Positions 35,065 through 44,709 are shown, numbered from the stretch's first letter. The stretch is 64,000 bases of DNA from Nocardioides marinus (GCA_019801415.1 JAHVJD010000001.1:1-64000); one strand, 5' to 3'. Numbers and translations are program-made. The notes: generated by a model not told the origin, from the sequence alone.

Positions 35065-36615
35065 TTACGCGGGCAGGTGAATGTTGAAACGCGCGCGGAT
35101 CGCTTGATCGGTGGCGGCATCGAACCGGGCTGCTGCCCGTTGCGCCAGGATCTGCTCTTTCTTTTCGGTTGCCTTCTGGATCAGGTCGGGCCGGTCACGT
35201 TCCACCCACTCCTTGGGTGAGGTCCGGTCGCCGAATTCCGGGTAGACATAATCGACTTGCATCCGGCTGAGCGTCTGACCGGTGCCGAGGTAATGTCCGG
35301 GCCCACTAAGACAGGTGGCGCGCATCTGGTCGAGCGCCAGGGTTTCTTCGGTGACCTCGATGCCCCGCACGCACCGCTGCGCCTGACCAAGGAGATCATT
35401 ATCCAGGATCAGCGTCTCGTGGCAGAACCCCAAAAGGGAGGCATGCATGCCGGCGGCCTCATACACCATGTTGAGCCCTGACAGGCCGGCCATGACCGCC
35501 GAGCACATCTGCTCCCAACCGGCCTGCATGTCCGGAAGCTTTGAATCCGACGCGCCGGCCGCGGCTCCGCCGGGGAGGTCATAGAACTTGTGCATTTGGG
35601 CGCAGCCCGCCGACAGCAGCGCCTGTTCCCCAGACCCGACGCTCATGGCGCCGGTGCGCAGGTCCAAGCCAAATGGCCAAGTGCCAAAAATTGCTGGGGC
35701 ACCGGGGCTTACAGCGTTTACGTAAACCAATCCGGCAAGACATTCGGCGACCGCTTGGGCGATGGCACCGGCAATGGTCGAGGGCGCCGTGGCGCCGGCC
35801 ATGCCGGCGGACAGCAATAGGACCGGCATGCCGCCACGAATACATTCTTCCATCACCTGGCAGGCTTCGGTCGCAAAGCGCATCGGTGGCACAACAAAGC
35901 AGTTGGAGTTGGACACAAAGGGGCGCTCCAGCCACTTTTCCTTACCTCCTGCGATCATGTGCAGCAGTTCCAGCCCGGGCTGAACATACGCTGGATCGGT
36001 AAAGGAGACGCCGACGTGTTTGGTGGTACCGGCGGTCGTCGCATAAATGGAGTTGAGATCCATCTCCAGATTGTCGGGAATATCACGGCAGACCATAGGC
36101 CGTTGCACGAAGTGGATGTTGTCGAGCTGGTCGCAAATCCGGGCGGCGTCATGCAAATCCTGCACCGTGGAGTCGCGATAGGCGCGGCCCTGAGCATCCA
36201 CCATGCTGACGGCGGCACCGGCAGTACCAAAATGCACGCGCCCACCAGATAGTTGCAGGTCGTTCTTGCCATCGCGACTGTACAGCGTGACAGAGCGGTT
36301 TGCGCGGGCGATCGTGTCTTCGACCAGCGCGCGCGGGAAGCGCAGGCGGCCGTCTTCGCCGAGGGTGCAGCCTGCCTGGGTCAACAGTTCGACGCCGCTG
36401 GGCGGGGCATCCGCCAGCCCGATCTCCTCCAGCGCGGCCAGGGCGGTTTGGTGAATGCGCTCCATATCGGCCTGACTGAGGATCCGCAGGGCGGTTGTTT
36501 CCATGCCCGGGCGAACCGGGCGAAGATGGTCCGGCAAAGATGCGGAGCGGGCTGCGCGTCGAGCGGTGCGGCCGCCGCTGCGGCTGGCACGGGGGGCGGG
36601 GGATTGAGTGTTCAT
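35065..36615 (-). CDS. MttB-family methyltransferase, non-pyrrolysine
   Basis: 516 residues, full length for the trimethylamine:corrinoid methyltransferase superfamily (TIM barrel). The frame runs without an internal amber codon, so it lacks pyrrolysine, like the glycine betaine methyltransferase (MtgB) branch. The first 35 residues are basic and serine/arginine-rich, possibly disordered. No corrinoid protein or methyltransferase II partner is adjacent, so substrate (glycine betaine, proline betaine, carnitine or other quaternary amine) is open. An inverted repeat sits 13 bp upstream of the start. Start chosen: ATG 36615 with AAGG nine bases before. Confidence 0.85.
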   Translation of the reverse strand: MNTQSPAPRASRSGGRTARRAARSASLPDHLRPVRPGMETTALRILSQADMERIHQTALAALEEIGLADAPPSGVELLTQAGCTLGEDGRLRFPRALVEDTIARANRSVTLYSRDGKNDLQLSGGRVHFGTAGAAVSMVDAQGRAYRDSTVQDLHDAARICDQLDNIHFVQRPMVCRDIPDNLEMDLNSIYATTAGTTKHVGVSFTDPAYVQPGLELLHMIAGGKEKWLERPFVSNSNCFVVPPMRFATEACQVMEECIRGGMPVLLLSAGMAGATAPSTIAGAIAQAVAECLAGLVYVNAVSPGAPAIFGTWPFGLDLRTGAMSVGSGEQALLSAGCAQMHKFYDLPGGAAAGASDSKLPDMQAGWEQMCSAVMAGLSGLNMVYEAAGMHASLLGFCHETLILDNDLLGQAQRCVRGIEVTEETLALDQMRATCLSGPGHYLGTGQTLSRMQVDYVYPEFGDRTSPKEWVERDRPDLIQKATEKKEQILAQRAAARFDAATDQAIRARFNIHLPA

Positions 36616-36627
36616 AGGGTGAGCCTT

Positions 36628-36658
36628 TCAGAAAATACCAAAACTTCAGATTTTCTGA
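36628..36658. promoter_or_regulatory. Inverted repeat in the mttB-family leader
   Basis: TCAGAAAAT (36628-36636) and ATTTTCTGA (36650-36658) form a perfect 9-bp inverted repeat with a 13-bp spacer, 13 bp upstream of the start codon. It could be an operator or a leader hairpin that gates the ribosome binding site. Confidence 0.55.
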
Positions 36659-37015
36659 TCAGGTCGGACGTCCCCGCGCCGCACGGCCTCGCGCCGCACC
36701 AATTGTGCGGTAAATCAGGCTGACAAGGCTACGTTCAGCTTGCATGGAGGCTCCTGTTTCCTAGTTAGCAGGCTCCGCTCTAAAAAGCGCCACTTCTATC
36801 GCGAAAACGACACCTGTGTAATTCGCGACAAAATTTTCACGGAGTGGTCGGCGGATGTATGGCAGTGGGTCCTGCGTTGCCTGGAGCATCATCGCTTGCG
36901 GCCGAGCGGGCAAACCTGCGCGGAGCTCGGGAACCGATTGTTAACCAATCTGTGCGAAGATCACAGGATGGGGATGGCGCGCGGTATGCCGCGCAGCAAC
37001 GGAAGGCACAGCCAT
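36659..37015. other. Intergenic region between mttB-family and beta-barrel genes
   Basis: About 360 bp without a supported gene; a longer in-frame extension of the downstream gene exists but has shadow-like composition. Visible sites are two TCGCGA motifs about 25 bp apart (36797-36835) and a near-palindrome GATTG-TTAAC-CAATC (36936-36950) resembling a CtrA half-site, 66 bp before the barrel gene. Confidence 0.4.
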
Positions 37016-37495
37016 ATGCCGAAAGCGGAAGAAAAACTTCGTGCCCGAACACTGGTTACTGCCAGTGCATTGGCGCTTGCCGTGTCCACGACTCTCTCCG
37101 CCGAAGGCAGGGCGCAGCTGACATTCCTGCCAGAAGGTGCCGGTGGAACAGGCCCGGTTGTCTTTCACGGGGTGGAGGGCGGAGACCTGACCTTCGCGCG
37201 GCATGGTGTTGCGTTTTCCGTCCAGCCGGAAGCGAATCCCGACGAGCGGCAATTTCGCGTAAATGCGGGGTACTCCGTTGGTGCCACGACTGGCTATCTT
37301 ATCTTCGGTGGTTCCATGCCGCAGTCGGAGGCCAGTATTTCCGTGCATCCTGTGGTCGGGCTGGGCATGCGTGTTTCTTTAAACCGTGCACTTCAGCTGA
37401 GCGGTGAGATCATCCATCATGATCTAAGCGGCAACGACCGCAGCGATGGCGCAACCGGCGAAACCCTTTCGGTGCAGGCCGCATTCCGGTTCTGA
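37016..37495 (+). CDS. Small outer-membrane beta-barrel-like protein
   Basis: 159 residues from ATG 37016 (GGAAGG upstream), chosen because it places a signal peptide at residues 8-32 (LVTASALALAVSTTLSAEGRA). The mature chain is rich in alternating polar/apolar strands and ends in phenylalanine (QAAFRF), the signature for barrel insertion by BamA. I cannot name the family; it may be a porin-like or OmpW/OmpX-size surface protein. No partner gene is evident. Confidence 0.65.
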   Translation: MPKAEEKLRARTLVTASALALAVSTTLSAEGRAQLTFLPEGAGGTGPVVFHGVEGGDLTFARHGVAFSVQPEANPDERQFRVNAGYSVGATTGYLIFGGSMPQSEASISVHPVVGLGMRVSLNRALQLSGEIIHHDLSGNDRSDGATGETLSVQAAFRF

Positions 37496-37743
37496 TCCTG
37501 GTTTTTATGCAAGAACCCGACAGCCGCCGTGCCAAGTCTCTTGGCGAGCATCCTATTGCGTGGTATGCGGTCAGCATGAAACTAAAATGCATCACCCGTA
37601 CCTGCTGCATTACCTGCTGACATATCAGCGGGCTGGTTTCTGTCGTTTTCATTCTCCTGACAAGTTGCTAAGCCCGCGCTGCGCGCACTGGGTGGCCTCC
37701 ACGTTTGGGGGCATGCGGGATGGACATGGAAAAGGAACCGGGT

Positions 37744-39126
37744 ATGGAAACCACGGACATCGAAATCAAGCTGCACAATACGAAAACCCGCAAGAAGGAG
37801 GTTTTCACGCCCATCGAGGCCGACAACGTGCGGATGTATGTCTGCGGTCCGACCGTTTACGACCGGGCTCATCTGGGCAATGCCCGCCCCGTTGTTGTGT
37901 TCGATGTACTCTACCGCTTGTTGCGCAAAGTTTACGGCGTGAATTCCGTTACTTATGCACGCAACTTCACGGATGTAGATGACAAGATCAATGCCCGCGC
38001 CGCCGAAACCGGCCGGGAAATCGGTGATATCACCGCCGAAACCACGCGGTGGTTCCTTGAAGACATGGGCGCGCTCGGGGCGTTGGAGCCGACGCATATG
38101 CCGCGTGCAACCCAATACATCCCCCAAATGATCGCCATGATCGAAACCTTGATTGCCAAGGGGCACGCTTATGCGGCGGAGGGGCACGTGCTATTTGCTG
38201 TCGATAGCTGGAAACAACACTATGGCAACCTGTCAGGTCGCTCGGTGGACGACATGATCGCAGGCGCGCGGGTCGAGGTTGCGCCTTACAAGAAGAACCC
38301 GATGGACTTTGTGCTGTGGAAGCCCTCCGACGCGAGCTTGCCCGGCTGGGACAGCCCTTGGGGTCGCGGTCGACCGGGGTGGCATATCGAATGTTCCGCG
38401 ATGGCGGACGATCTCCTGGGCGAAACCTTTGACATTCATGGTGGCGGCAACGACCTGATGTTCCCGCATCACGAAAACGAAGTCGCGCAAAGCTGCTGCG
38501 CCAACGGGGATGACAGTTTTGCCCGCTACTGGCTGCACAACGAGATGCTGCAGGTCGAAGGGAAGAAGATGTCCAAGTCGCTGGGCAATTTTTTCACCGT
38601 TCGCGACCTTCTGAACCAGGGCTATCCCGGCGAAGTGGTCCGGTTGGTGTTCCTGCAGACCCACTACCGCAAACCGATGGACTGGACCGACAAGAAGGCG
38701 AAGGAAGCGGAGGCGACGCTCCGCAAGTGGCGTGGGCTGACGGCAGGCGTCGAACCTGCGGCCAACGCGTCCGCAGCGGTATTGGCCGCATTGGCTGATG
38801 ATCTGAACACGGCTGGTGCAATTGCAGAACTGCACAAGTTGGCCGCAGCCGGTGACGCAGCGGGGCTGCTGGCGTCGGCGCGGCTGCTTGGGGTGCTGAC
38901 CGAGGAACTCGGCGATTGGGCTGGCGGACCATCGGTGGATCTGTCAGCCCATGAGGCGCGGCTGTTTGAAGCGCGTCAAAAGGCCATGGAAACAAAAGAT
39001 TTTTCCGAAGTGGACAGGTTGAAGGCGGCCTATGTCGCTGCCGGATTGGAAGTGCGGATGAGCAAGTCGGGAGTCGAGCTGATTGCGTCTGCCGACTTTG
39101 ATCCAGCCAAGCTGGAGGCGCTGTAA
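37744..39126 (+). CDS. cysS: Cysteinyl-tRNA synthetase
   Basis: 460 residues from ATG 37744 (AAGGAA upstream), matching the 461 of E. coli; earlier in-frame starts add 13 codons. Class I signatures are HLGN (residues 43-46, the HIGH motif) and KMSKS (275-279). A zinc ligand Cys34 lies in VCGPTVYD, with further ligands in [10 protein letters not shown] and [15 protein letters not shown]. It charges tRNA-Cys in the cytoplasm. Its TAA overlaps the cimA ATG by one base. Confidence 0.97.
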   Translation: METTDIEIKLHNTKTRKKEVFTPIEADNVRMYVCGPTVYDRAHLGNARPVVVFDVLYRLLRKVYGVNSVTYARNFTDVDDKINARAAETGREIGDITAETTRWFLEDMGALGALEPTHMPRATQYIPQMIAMIETLIAKGHAYAAEGHVLFAVDSWKQHYGNLSGRSVDDMIAGARVEVAPYKKNPMDFVLWKPSDASLPGWDSPWGRGRPGWHIECSAMADDLLGETFDIHGGGNDLMFPHHENEVAQSCCANGDDSFARYWLHNEMLQVEGKKMSKSLGNFFTVRDLLNQGYPGEVVRLVFLQTHYRKPMDWTDKKAKEAEATLRKWRGLTAGVEPAANASAAVLAALADDLNTAGAIAELHKLAAAGDAAGLLASARLLGVLTEELGDWAGGPSVDLSAHEARLFEARQKAMETKDFSEVDRLKAAYVAAGLEVRMSKSGVELIASADFDPAKLEAL

Positions 39127-40751
39127 TGGGTCGGGAACGTCTTTATCTGTACGACACAACCCTGCGGGACGGGCAGCAGACCCAGGGCGTGCAATTCTCC
39201 ACCGCGGAAAAAAGGCAAATCGCCCAGGCGCTTGACAACCTGGGCATCGATTACATCGAAGGTGGCTGGCCCGGGGCCAATCCGACCGACAGTGCGTTTT
39301 TTGATGAGGCACCGCGTTTGCAGGCTACCTTGGCGGCCTTCGGCATGACCAAACGGGCAGGGCGCTCTGCCGCCAATGACGAGGTTCTGGCCGCGGTGAT
39401 GAATGCGGGGACACAGGCTGTCTGTCTGGTCGGCAAAAGCCACGATTACCATGTCACACAGGCTTTGGGCATCAGCCTTGAGGAAAACCTCGACAACATC
39501 CGTGCTTCTGTTGCGCATATCGTGGCACAGGGGCGCGAAGCGTTGTTTGATGCCGAGCATTTCTTCGACGGCTACAAGGACAACCCAGCTTATGCGCTCG
39601 ATGCTTGCCGCGCGGCGCTGGAGGCCGGTGCGCGCTGGATCGTTCTGTGCGACACCAATGGGGGCGCGCTGCCAAGCGAGGTCCACCGCATCGTCGGTGA
39701 GGTGATTGCCAAGGGTATTCCAGGTGAGAAACTGGGCATACATACCCATAACGACACGGAAAATGCGGTGGCCTGTTCACTCGCGGCCGTCGATGCAGGG
39801 GCGCGACAAGTCCAGGGCACACTGAACGGGCTCGGAGAGCGGTGCGGCAATGCGAACCTGACCTCTCTGATCCCGACCTTGCTGTTGAAGGAGCCTTACG
39901 CGAGCGCATTCGAAATTGGTGTGAGCCGACAAGCGTTGGCGGGGCTGACCCGGACCAGTCGAATGCTGGACGACATCCTGAACCGGGTGCCGATGCGGCA
40001 AGCCGCCTATGTCGGAGCCTCGGCGTTTGCCCACAAGGCTGGGCTGCATGCCAGCGCCATCCTCAAGGATCCATCGACATACGAGCATATTGAGCCTTCG
40101 GCTGTTGGAAATGCCCGTGTCATCCCGATGTCGAACCAGGCAGGGCAATCCAACCTGCGAAAGCGCCTGACAGATGCAGGTCTGGCAGTGGAACGGGGCG
40201 ATCCCGCTTTGGCCCGGATCTTGGAGCGGATCAAGCAACGTGAAGCCCAGGGGTACTCTTACGATACGGCTCAGGCTTCTTTTGAGCTGCTGGCCCGCGC
40301 CGAGCTGGATCAGCTGCCGGATTTCTTTGAAGTCAAACGCTACAAGGTGACGGTCGAGCGGCGCAAAAACAAGTACAACCAGATGATCAGCCTGTCAGAG
40401 GCGGTCGTGGTGGTGAAGGTGGACGGCGAAAAACGACTGTCGGTCAGTGAATCGCTCGACGAAGTTGGTAGTGACCGCGGCCCGGTCAATGCTTTGGCCA
40501 AAGCGCTCAGCAAGGACCTTGGGCGCTATTCGGCACAGCTCGCCGACATGCGGCTGGTCGACTTCAAGGTTCGCATCACCCAAGGCGGCACCGAAGCCGT
40601 CACACGCGTCATAATCGACAGCGAGGACAGCCAGGGCCATCGGTGGTCCACCGTGGGTGTCAGTGCGAATATAATCGATGCCTCGTTTGAGGCCCTTCTT
40701 GATGCAATTCGCTGGAAGCTGATCCACGATGGCGGGGCGGATGCAGTTTGA
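39126..40751 (+). CDS. cimA: (R)-citramalate synthase
   Basis: 541 residues. An HMGL-like TIM barrel starts with YDTTLRDGQQTQGVQF (metal-binding Asp and catalytic Arg), HTHNDTENAVACS gives the metal-binding His pair, and a C-terminal LeuA dimer/allosteric domain follows. The Q-T-Q after DG and overall length place it with CimA rather than 2-isopropylmalate or homocitrate synthase. It condenses pyruvate and acetyl-CoA to citramalate, supplying 2-oxobutyrate for isoleucine without threonine. Confidence 0.93.
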   Translation: MGRERLYLYDTTLRDGQQTQGVQFSTAEKRQIAQALDNLGIDYIEGGWPGANPTDSAFFDEAPRLQATLAAFGMTKRAGRSAANDEVLAAVMNAGTQAVCLVGKSHDYHVTQALGISLEENLDNIRASVAHIVAQGREALFDAEHFFDGYKDNPAYALDACRAALEAGARWIVLCDTNGGALPSEVHRIVGEVIAKGIPGEKLGIHTHNDTENAVACSLAAVDAGARQVQGTLNGLGERCGNANLTSLIPTLLLKEPYASAFEIGVSRQALAGLTRTSRMLDDILNRVPMRQAAYVGASAFAHKAGLHASAILKDPSTYEHIEPSAVGNARVIPMSNQAGQSNLRKRLTDAGLAVERGDPALARILERIKQREAQGYSYDTAQASFELLARAELDQLPDFFEVKRYKVTVERRKNKYNQMISLSEAVVVVKVDGEKRLSVSESLDEVGSDRGPVNALAKALSKDLGRYSAQLADMRLVDFKVRITQGGTEAVTRVIIDSEDSQGHRWSTVGVSANIIDASFEALLDAIRWKLIHDGGADAV

Positions 40752-41517
40752 CGACGACCTGACGGCCTGCGCGGATCTGGTACGGAACAGCGATCCGGAC
40801 CGGTTCATGGCCACAATGGCTGCGCCTGTCTCGGCACGTCCGATTCTGTTCGCTCTTTATGCCTTCAATATAGAATTGGCGCGTGCCCCCTGGGCGAGTC
40901 AGGAAAGCATGATCGCAGAGATGCGCGTGCAGTGGTGGCGGGATATCGGGGCGGCAATCGCCGAGGGCAAGCCTGTTCGGCGGCACTATGTGGCAACCCC
41001 GTTGGCGGATTTGCTGAAGCCGGAACTGGCTGCCTGTATCGACAACATGGCGGAAGCGCGCCGCTGGGACATCTACCGCGAGCCTTTCGAGGATGAAGCG
41101 GATTTCGACCGATACATCGACCACACCAGTGGAAGTCTGATGTGGATGGCCGCAGCGTCCCTCGGCGCATCTGCTGAGGATGTTGTGCGCAAGTTTGCCT
41201 ATGGCGCTGGGGTTGCAAAATGGTTGCGCGCCATACCGCAACTGGAAGCGCAGAACCGCATTCCCTTGCTGGATGGCACCCCTGATGGCGTTCGAGGTTT
41301 GGCACAGAAGGCTCTGGAAAGGTTGAACAATGCCAGGACGTCACGCAGCAGGATTCCGGCCTCCGCCGCACCGGCAATGCTGGCAGGGTGGCAGGCGGAG
41401 ACGATTTTGAAACAGGCTATACGCGAGCCTGAACGGGTCGCGCAGGGGGCGCTTGGGAAAAGTGAGTTCGGCAAACGCGGATCATTGCTTTGGCGCGCGG
41501 CGACCGCCCGCTGGTAG
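40729..41517 (+). CDS. Squalene/phytoene synthase-like protein (NDUFAF6 type)
   Basis: 262 residues if started at ATG 40729, overlapping cimA by 23 bp; ATG 40741 is an alternative four codons later. The fold class is shown by YAFNIELARAPW, EMRVQWWRDIG and DHTSGSLMWMAAASLGA. The aspartate-rich DDxxD motifs needed for prenyl-diphosphate chemistry are not seen, so it more likely resembles NDUFAF6 (complex I assembly) than a real synthase. Translational coupling to cimA is clear, functional linkage is not. Confidence 0.8.
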   Translation: MAGRMQFDDDLTACADLVRNSDPDRFMATMAAPVSARPILFALYAFNIELARAPWASQESMIAEMRVQWWRDIGAAIAEGKPVRRHYVATPLADLLKPELAACIDNMAEARRWDIYREPFEDEADFDRYIDHTSGSLMWMAAASLGASAEDVVRKFAYGAGVAKWLRAIPQLEAQNRIPLLDGTPDGVRGLAQKALERLNNARTSRSRIPASAAPAMLAGWQAETILKQAIREPERVAQGALGKSEFGKRGSLLWRAATARW

Positions 41518-41553
41518 ATGTCAGAGAACTCCGGTACAACATTGAAAAATATC

Positions 41554-41610
41554 AAAAAGGCACCCAGATGGGTGCCTTTTTTTGTTCCAGATGGGTGCCT
41601 TTTTTTTGTT
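41554..41610. terminator. Terminator with tandem-duplicated 3' arm
   Basis: A hairpin AAAAAGGCACCC / GGGTGCCTTTTTTT (41554-41583) is followed by a second copy of its 3' arm and T-run (41587-41610). The unit of about 23 bp (CCAGATGGGTGCC, T-run, GTT) is thus directly repeated, and either copy can pair with the single 5' arm. It separates two convergent genes. Confidence 0.9.
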
Positions 41611-41626
41611 GAGGTGGCGGTCGGGG

Positions 41627-42847
41627 TTACAACGCAGGTTTGGGGCGCAAGGCCAGCCAAACCAACGCGCCGCCAGCCAGCACAAGGAAAGGCGCCATTG
41701 CCATATTGACCGCGTTCCACCCGTCTACCGGGTTGCCGCCCGAGCAGTTCATCAGGCCGCCAGACGCGAGGGATGCCATCGTGACACCACCAAAGACCAA
41801 TAGGTCATTCAGCCCCTGCATGCGGCCGCGCTCATGGCTGGCATGGGCGCTGGCGAGCATCGTGGTCGCGCCGATAAACCCGAAGTTCCAGCCAATGCCC
41901 AATAGGACCAGTGCGACAAAGAAGTTGGCAAGGTCGACACCTTGCAATGCGACAGCACCGGCGCCGGCAAGGATGACCAAACCGGAGGCGACGATTTTTT
42001 CAACCCCGAAACGTGCGATCAGGTGGCCGGTAAAGAAGGATGGCACATACATCGCCAGGACGTGCCAGGTGACGACATCGGCGGCATTGCCTTCGGTAAA
42101 GCCGCAGCCGACAACGGCGAGCGGGGTCGAGGTCATCACCAGGTTCATCAGCGCGTAGGAGACCATGGCGCAGATCACCGCGACCGCGATCACCGGAGTC
42201 TTCAGAAGCTCCATGCGGCTGCGGCCGCGCGGGGCATCCTGGCTGGGAACAGGCGGCTTGGGGATGTCGAGGAACAGGAACAATGCAGCGCCAAGGATAT
42301 TCACCGCAATCACCGCCATGTAGGTGCCGAGGAAAGGCACGACAAAGGCCTGACTCGTCAGCTTGACCAGTTGCGGGCCGATGATGGCGGCGGCCAGCCC
42401 GCCAGCCATGACGTAGGAAATCGCCTTGGGGCGGAACGCTTCGGAGGCGGTGTCGGCCGCGGCAAACCGATAGAAGCCATGCGCGCTCATGTAGACGCCG
42501 GTGAGAAGGCTGCCGAGCAGAAAGATCGGGAAAGACCCCAGGTAGAGGCCATAAGCGCCGACGAGGCCGCCCAAGGCGCCAAAGGCTGCGCCCACGAAGA
42601 ACCCCGCCCGGCGTCCCCAGCGCTGCATGATCGCAGAGACCGGCGTGGCCGCCAGCATCGATCCGCCGACGATGAGCGAAATTGGCAAGGTCGCAAAACA
42701 TGGGTTGGAGGCGAGCGATTGCCCCGCCAGCCCGCCGATGGTGAATATCATCGGCATTTGCGCGCCGAGGATTGCCTGGGCCAGCACCAGGATGGCAACG
42801 TTTTTCTTGGCGACCGCGTCGCCGGGGGTGGTCATGCTCATGGTCAT
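41627..42847 (-). CDS. MFS transporter of unknown substrate
   Basis: 406 residues with about 12 membrane helices and a typical loop 2-3 motif (MQRWGRRAGFFVGAAFG). A cytosolic loop near residue 200 (PPVPSQDAPRGRSRMELLK) divides the two halves. The best match in kind is the YfcJ/YbfB-like general MFS group. Substrate cannot be predicted; no neighbouring catabolic genes help. It diverges from the glycosylase gene. Confidence 0.85.
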   Translation of the reverse strand: MTMSMTTPGDAVAKKNVAILVLAQAILGAQMPMIFTIGGLAGQSLASNPCFATLPISLIVGGSMLAATPVSAIMQRWGRRAGFFVGAAFGALGGLVGAYGLYLGSFPIFLLGSLLTGVYMSAHGFYRFAAADTASEAFRPKAISYVMAGGLAAAIIGPQLVKLTSQAFVVPFLGTYMAVIAVNILGAALFLFLDIPKPPVPSQDAPRGRSRMELLKTPVIAVAVICAMVSYALMNLVMTSTPLAVVGCGFTEGNAADVVTWHVLAMYVPSFFTGHLIARFGVEKIVASGLVILAGAGAVALQGVDLANFFVALVLLGIGWNFGFIGATTMLASAHASHERGRMQGLNDLLVFGGVTMASLASGGLMNCSGGNPVDGWNAVNMAMAPFLVLAGGALVWLALRPKPAL

Positions 42848-42942
42848 GTGAGATGCGTAACCTTGAATATGTTAAGGAGCAAGCCAGTGCTGCAGGTTCA
42901 GCGATCACGGTTTCTTTCAAGTTTGCCCGCGGACCGTGGCTG

Positions 42943-43578
42943 ATGGGGGCAATTGGGCGCATCATAACCAGTGATGCCTGCGTTGCGGAAGGCGCGCAAT
43001 GGCTCAGCGCGCGGGAGCCAAGGTTCGGTGCTGCATTGCAAGAAGTCGGACCATTGCCACTTCGGCGCAGGCCTGATGGTTTTGCCGAATTGTTGAGCGC
43101 CATAACCAGCCAGCAGGTCAGCGTAGCTTCTGCCAGTGCCATCTGGGCGCGCCTGCAGGCGGCGCAATTGACCGATCCGCAGGCTATCCTCAGGGCCACC
43201 GAGGATGAACTCCGCGCAGCCGGATTAAGTCGTCAAAAGATCCGATATGCGCGCGCTCTCGCTGAAGCGTCCATTGATTTTAATGGTCTGCGGGTGCTTT
43301 CTGATGCCGAGGTTATCGCCACCCTGACCAAGGTGCCCGGTATCGGAACCTGGACCGCGGAAATCTACGCCATGTTTTCCCTGGGGCGGGCAGATGTCTT
43401 TGCACATGGGGATCTTGCGTTGCAGGAGGCCACACGGTTGCTTTTCCAACTGCCTGAACGCCCCAGAGAAAGGCAGATGCGGCAACTGGCAGAAGCGTGG
43501 TCACCCTGGCGATCGGTTGCAGCGCGTATCCTCTGGGCCTATTACCGCATTGCAAAGGACAGGGAAGGGATCAGATGA
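42943..43578 (+). CDS. DNA-3-methyladenine glycosylase (AlkA type)
   Basis: 211 residues from ATG 42943; the frame is open far upstream, and I chose this start because homologues begin near it, though its ribosome binding site is weak. The HhH-GPD motif is complete: LTKVPGIGTWTAEIYAMF then FAHGDLALQ with the catalytic Asp157. It removes alkylated bases in base-excision repair. The stop overlaps the next start (ATGA). Confidence 0.87.
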   Translation: MGAIGRIITSDACVAEGAQWLSAREPRFGAALQEVGPLPLRRRPDGFAELLSAITSQQVSVASASAIWARLQAAQLTDPQAILRATEDELRAAGLSRQKIRYARALAEASIDFNGLRVLSDAEVIATLTKVPGIGTWTAEIYAMFSLGRADVFAHGDLALQEATRLLFQLPERPRERQMRQLAEAWSPWRSVAARILWAYYRIAKDREGIR

Positions 43579-44240
43579 CTCGTGTACTCAATGCCGGGCG
43601 CAAGGAGCCGGTTTCCGGCGTAGCCCGATCAATCGTGGTTTTCCTGCACGGCTACGGCGCAAATGGCGCAGACCTGCTGGGGCTTGCGGATCCGTTGGCA
43701 GAACATCTTCCAGACACGCTGTTCGTGGCGCCAGACGCCCCGGAGGCCTGTCCGGGCGCCCCCATGGGGTATCAGTGGTTCCCGATTCCCTGGATCGACG
43801 GTTCCTCCGAAGAGGAAAGCATGCGGAGCATGCAAGCCGCGGTCGAGGATCTGAACGCATTTCTGGATGCGTTGATGGTGGACGAAGATGTCTTGCCGGA
43901 ACAGGTTGTTCTGTTCGGCTTCAGCCAGGGCACGATGATGAGCCTGCATGTGGCGCCCCGTCGCGAGGACGCGGTGGCTGGTGTGGTCGGGTTCTCCGGT
44001 CGGCTTCTCTCACCCGAACTGCTGAAGGATGAAATGAAATCCAAAATGCCGGTGCTTCTGGTGCATGGCGATCAGGATGACGTCGTTCCGGTGCAGTCGC
44101 TGCCGGAAGCCGCACAAGCGCTGCAAGAGGCTGGCTTTCAGGACGTATTCGCCCACATTCAGAAGGGCACAGCGCATGGCATCGCGCCCGACGGGCTGAG
44201 CGTTGCCTTGGCCTTCATGCGCGACAAGTTGGGTCTTTAA
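43575..44240 (+). CDS. Carboxylesterase/phospholipase family hydrolase
   Basis: 221 residues from ATG 43575 (AGGGAAGGGATC upstream). An alpha/beta hydrolase of the acyl-protein thioesterase/YpfH group: FLHGYGANGADL (oxyanion region), nucleophile Ser117 in GFSQGT, acid in LVHGDQDDVVP and His in GTAHGI. Cytoplasmic, no signal peptide. Coupled to the glycosylase by a 4-nt overlap. Confidence 0.88.
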   Translation: MTRVLNAGRKEPVSGVARSIVVFLHGYGANGADLLGLADPLAEHLPDTLFVAPDAPEACPGAPMGYQWFPIPWIDGSSEEESMRSMQAAVEDLNAFLDALMVDEDVLPEQVVLFGFSQGTMMSLHVAPRREDAVAGVVGFSGRLLSPELLKDEMKSKMPVLLVHGDQDDVVPVQSLPEAAQALQEAGFQDVFAHIQKGTAHGIAPDGLSVALAFMRDKLGL

Positions 44241-44274
44241 CACCTTGGGACCGGGGCGCGATTGGCACCTCGGT

Positions 44275-44697
44275 TCACCCTCGCCACAGATGCGGTTCTG
44301 CTATCTCAAGCGAATTTCCGGCCGGGTCACGGAAATAGAGTGAGCGTGCGCCGCCCGGCCAATCGAATTCAGCTTCGATTGCCACACCCGCATCCTGAAG
44401 CCTTTGCTTCATCAGGTTCATTTCATTGCGTGGCTGCGCGAAGCAGACATGGCCGGGACCGTGGGCGCCATGCGGCGGCACTGGCAGCCTTGGGTTGTTG
44501 GGTGGCTTTCGCGTCTCTTCTGCGCGGAACAGCAGCAGCACCGAGCCACCACAGCGATAGAAGATATGACGCCCTTCAACGCGTTGTATCTCCTCCAACC
44601 CCAAAATTTCGCCATAAAATTCCGCTGCGGCAGCGAGATCATCCACGTAGAGCGAGGCTTCCAGTATTGCTTGAGGGGCAGGGGCGTCGGGTCGCAT
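44275..44697 (-). CDS. VOC (glyoxalase/bleomycin-resistance fold) protein
   Basis: 140 residues with two beta-alpha-beta-beta-beta modules: ILEASLYVDDLAAAAEFYGE at the start and GHVCFAQP in the second half, and a C-terminal PGGARSLYFRDPAGNSLEI that is typical of the superfamily. Metal ligands and substrate are uncertain. It follows the pseudouridine synthase by 12 bp, so they are probably co-transcribed. Confidence 0.85.
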   Translation of the reverse strand: MRPDAPAPQAILEASLYVDDLAAAAEFYGEILGLEEIQRVEGRHIFYRCGGSVLLLFRAEETRKPPNNPRLPVPPHGAHGPGHVCFAQPRNEMNLMKQRLQDAGVAIEAEFDWPGGARSLYFRDPAGNSLEIAEPHLWRG

Positions 44698-44709
44698 GCC
44701 ATCACGCTA

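Noticed and set aside
35065-36615. Pyrrolysine-containing trimethylamine methyltransferase
   Set aside because: The frame has no internal amber codon, so it belongs to the non-pyrrolysine branch.
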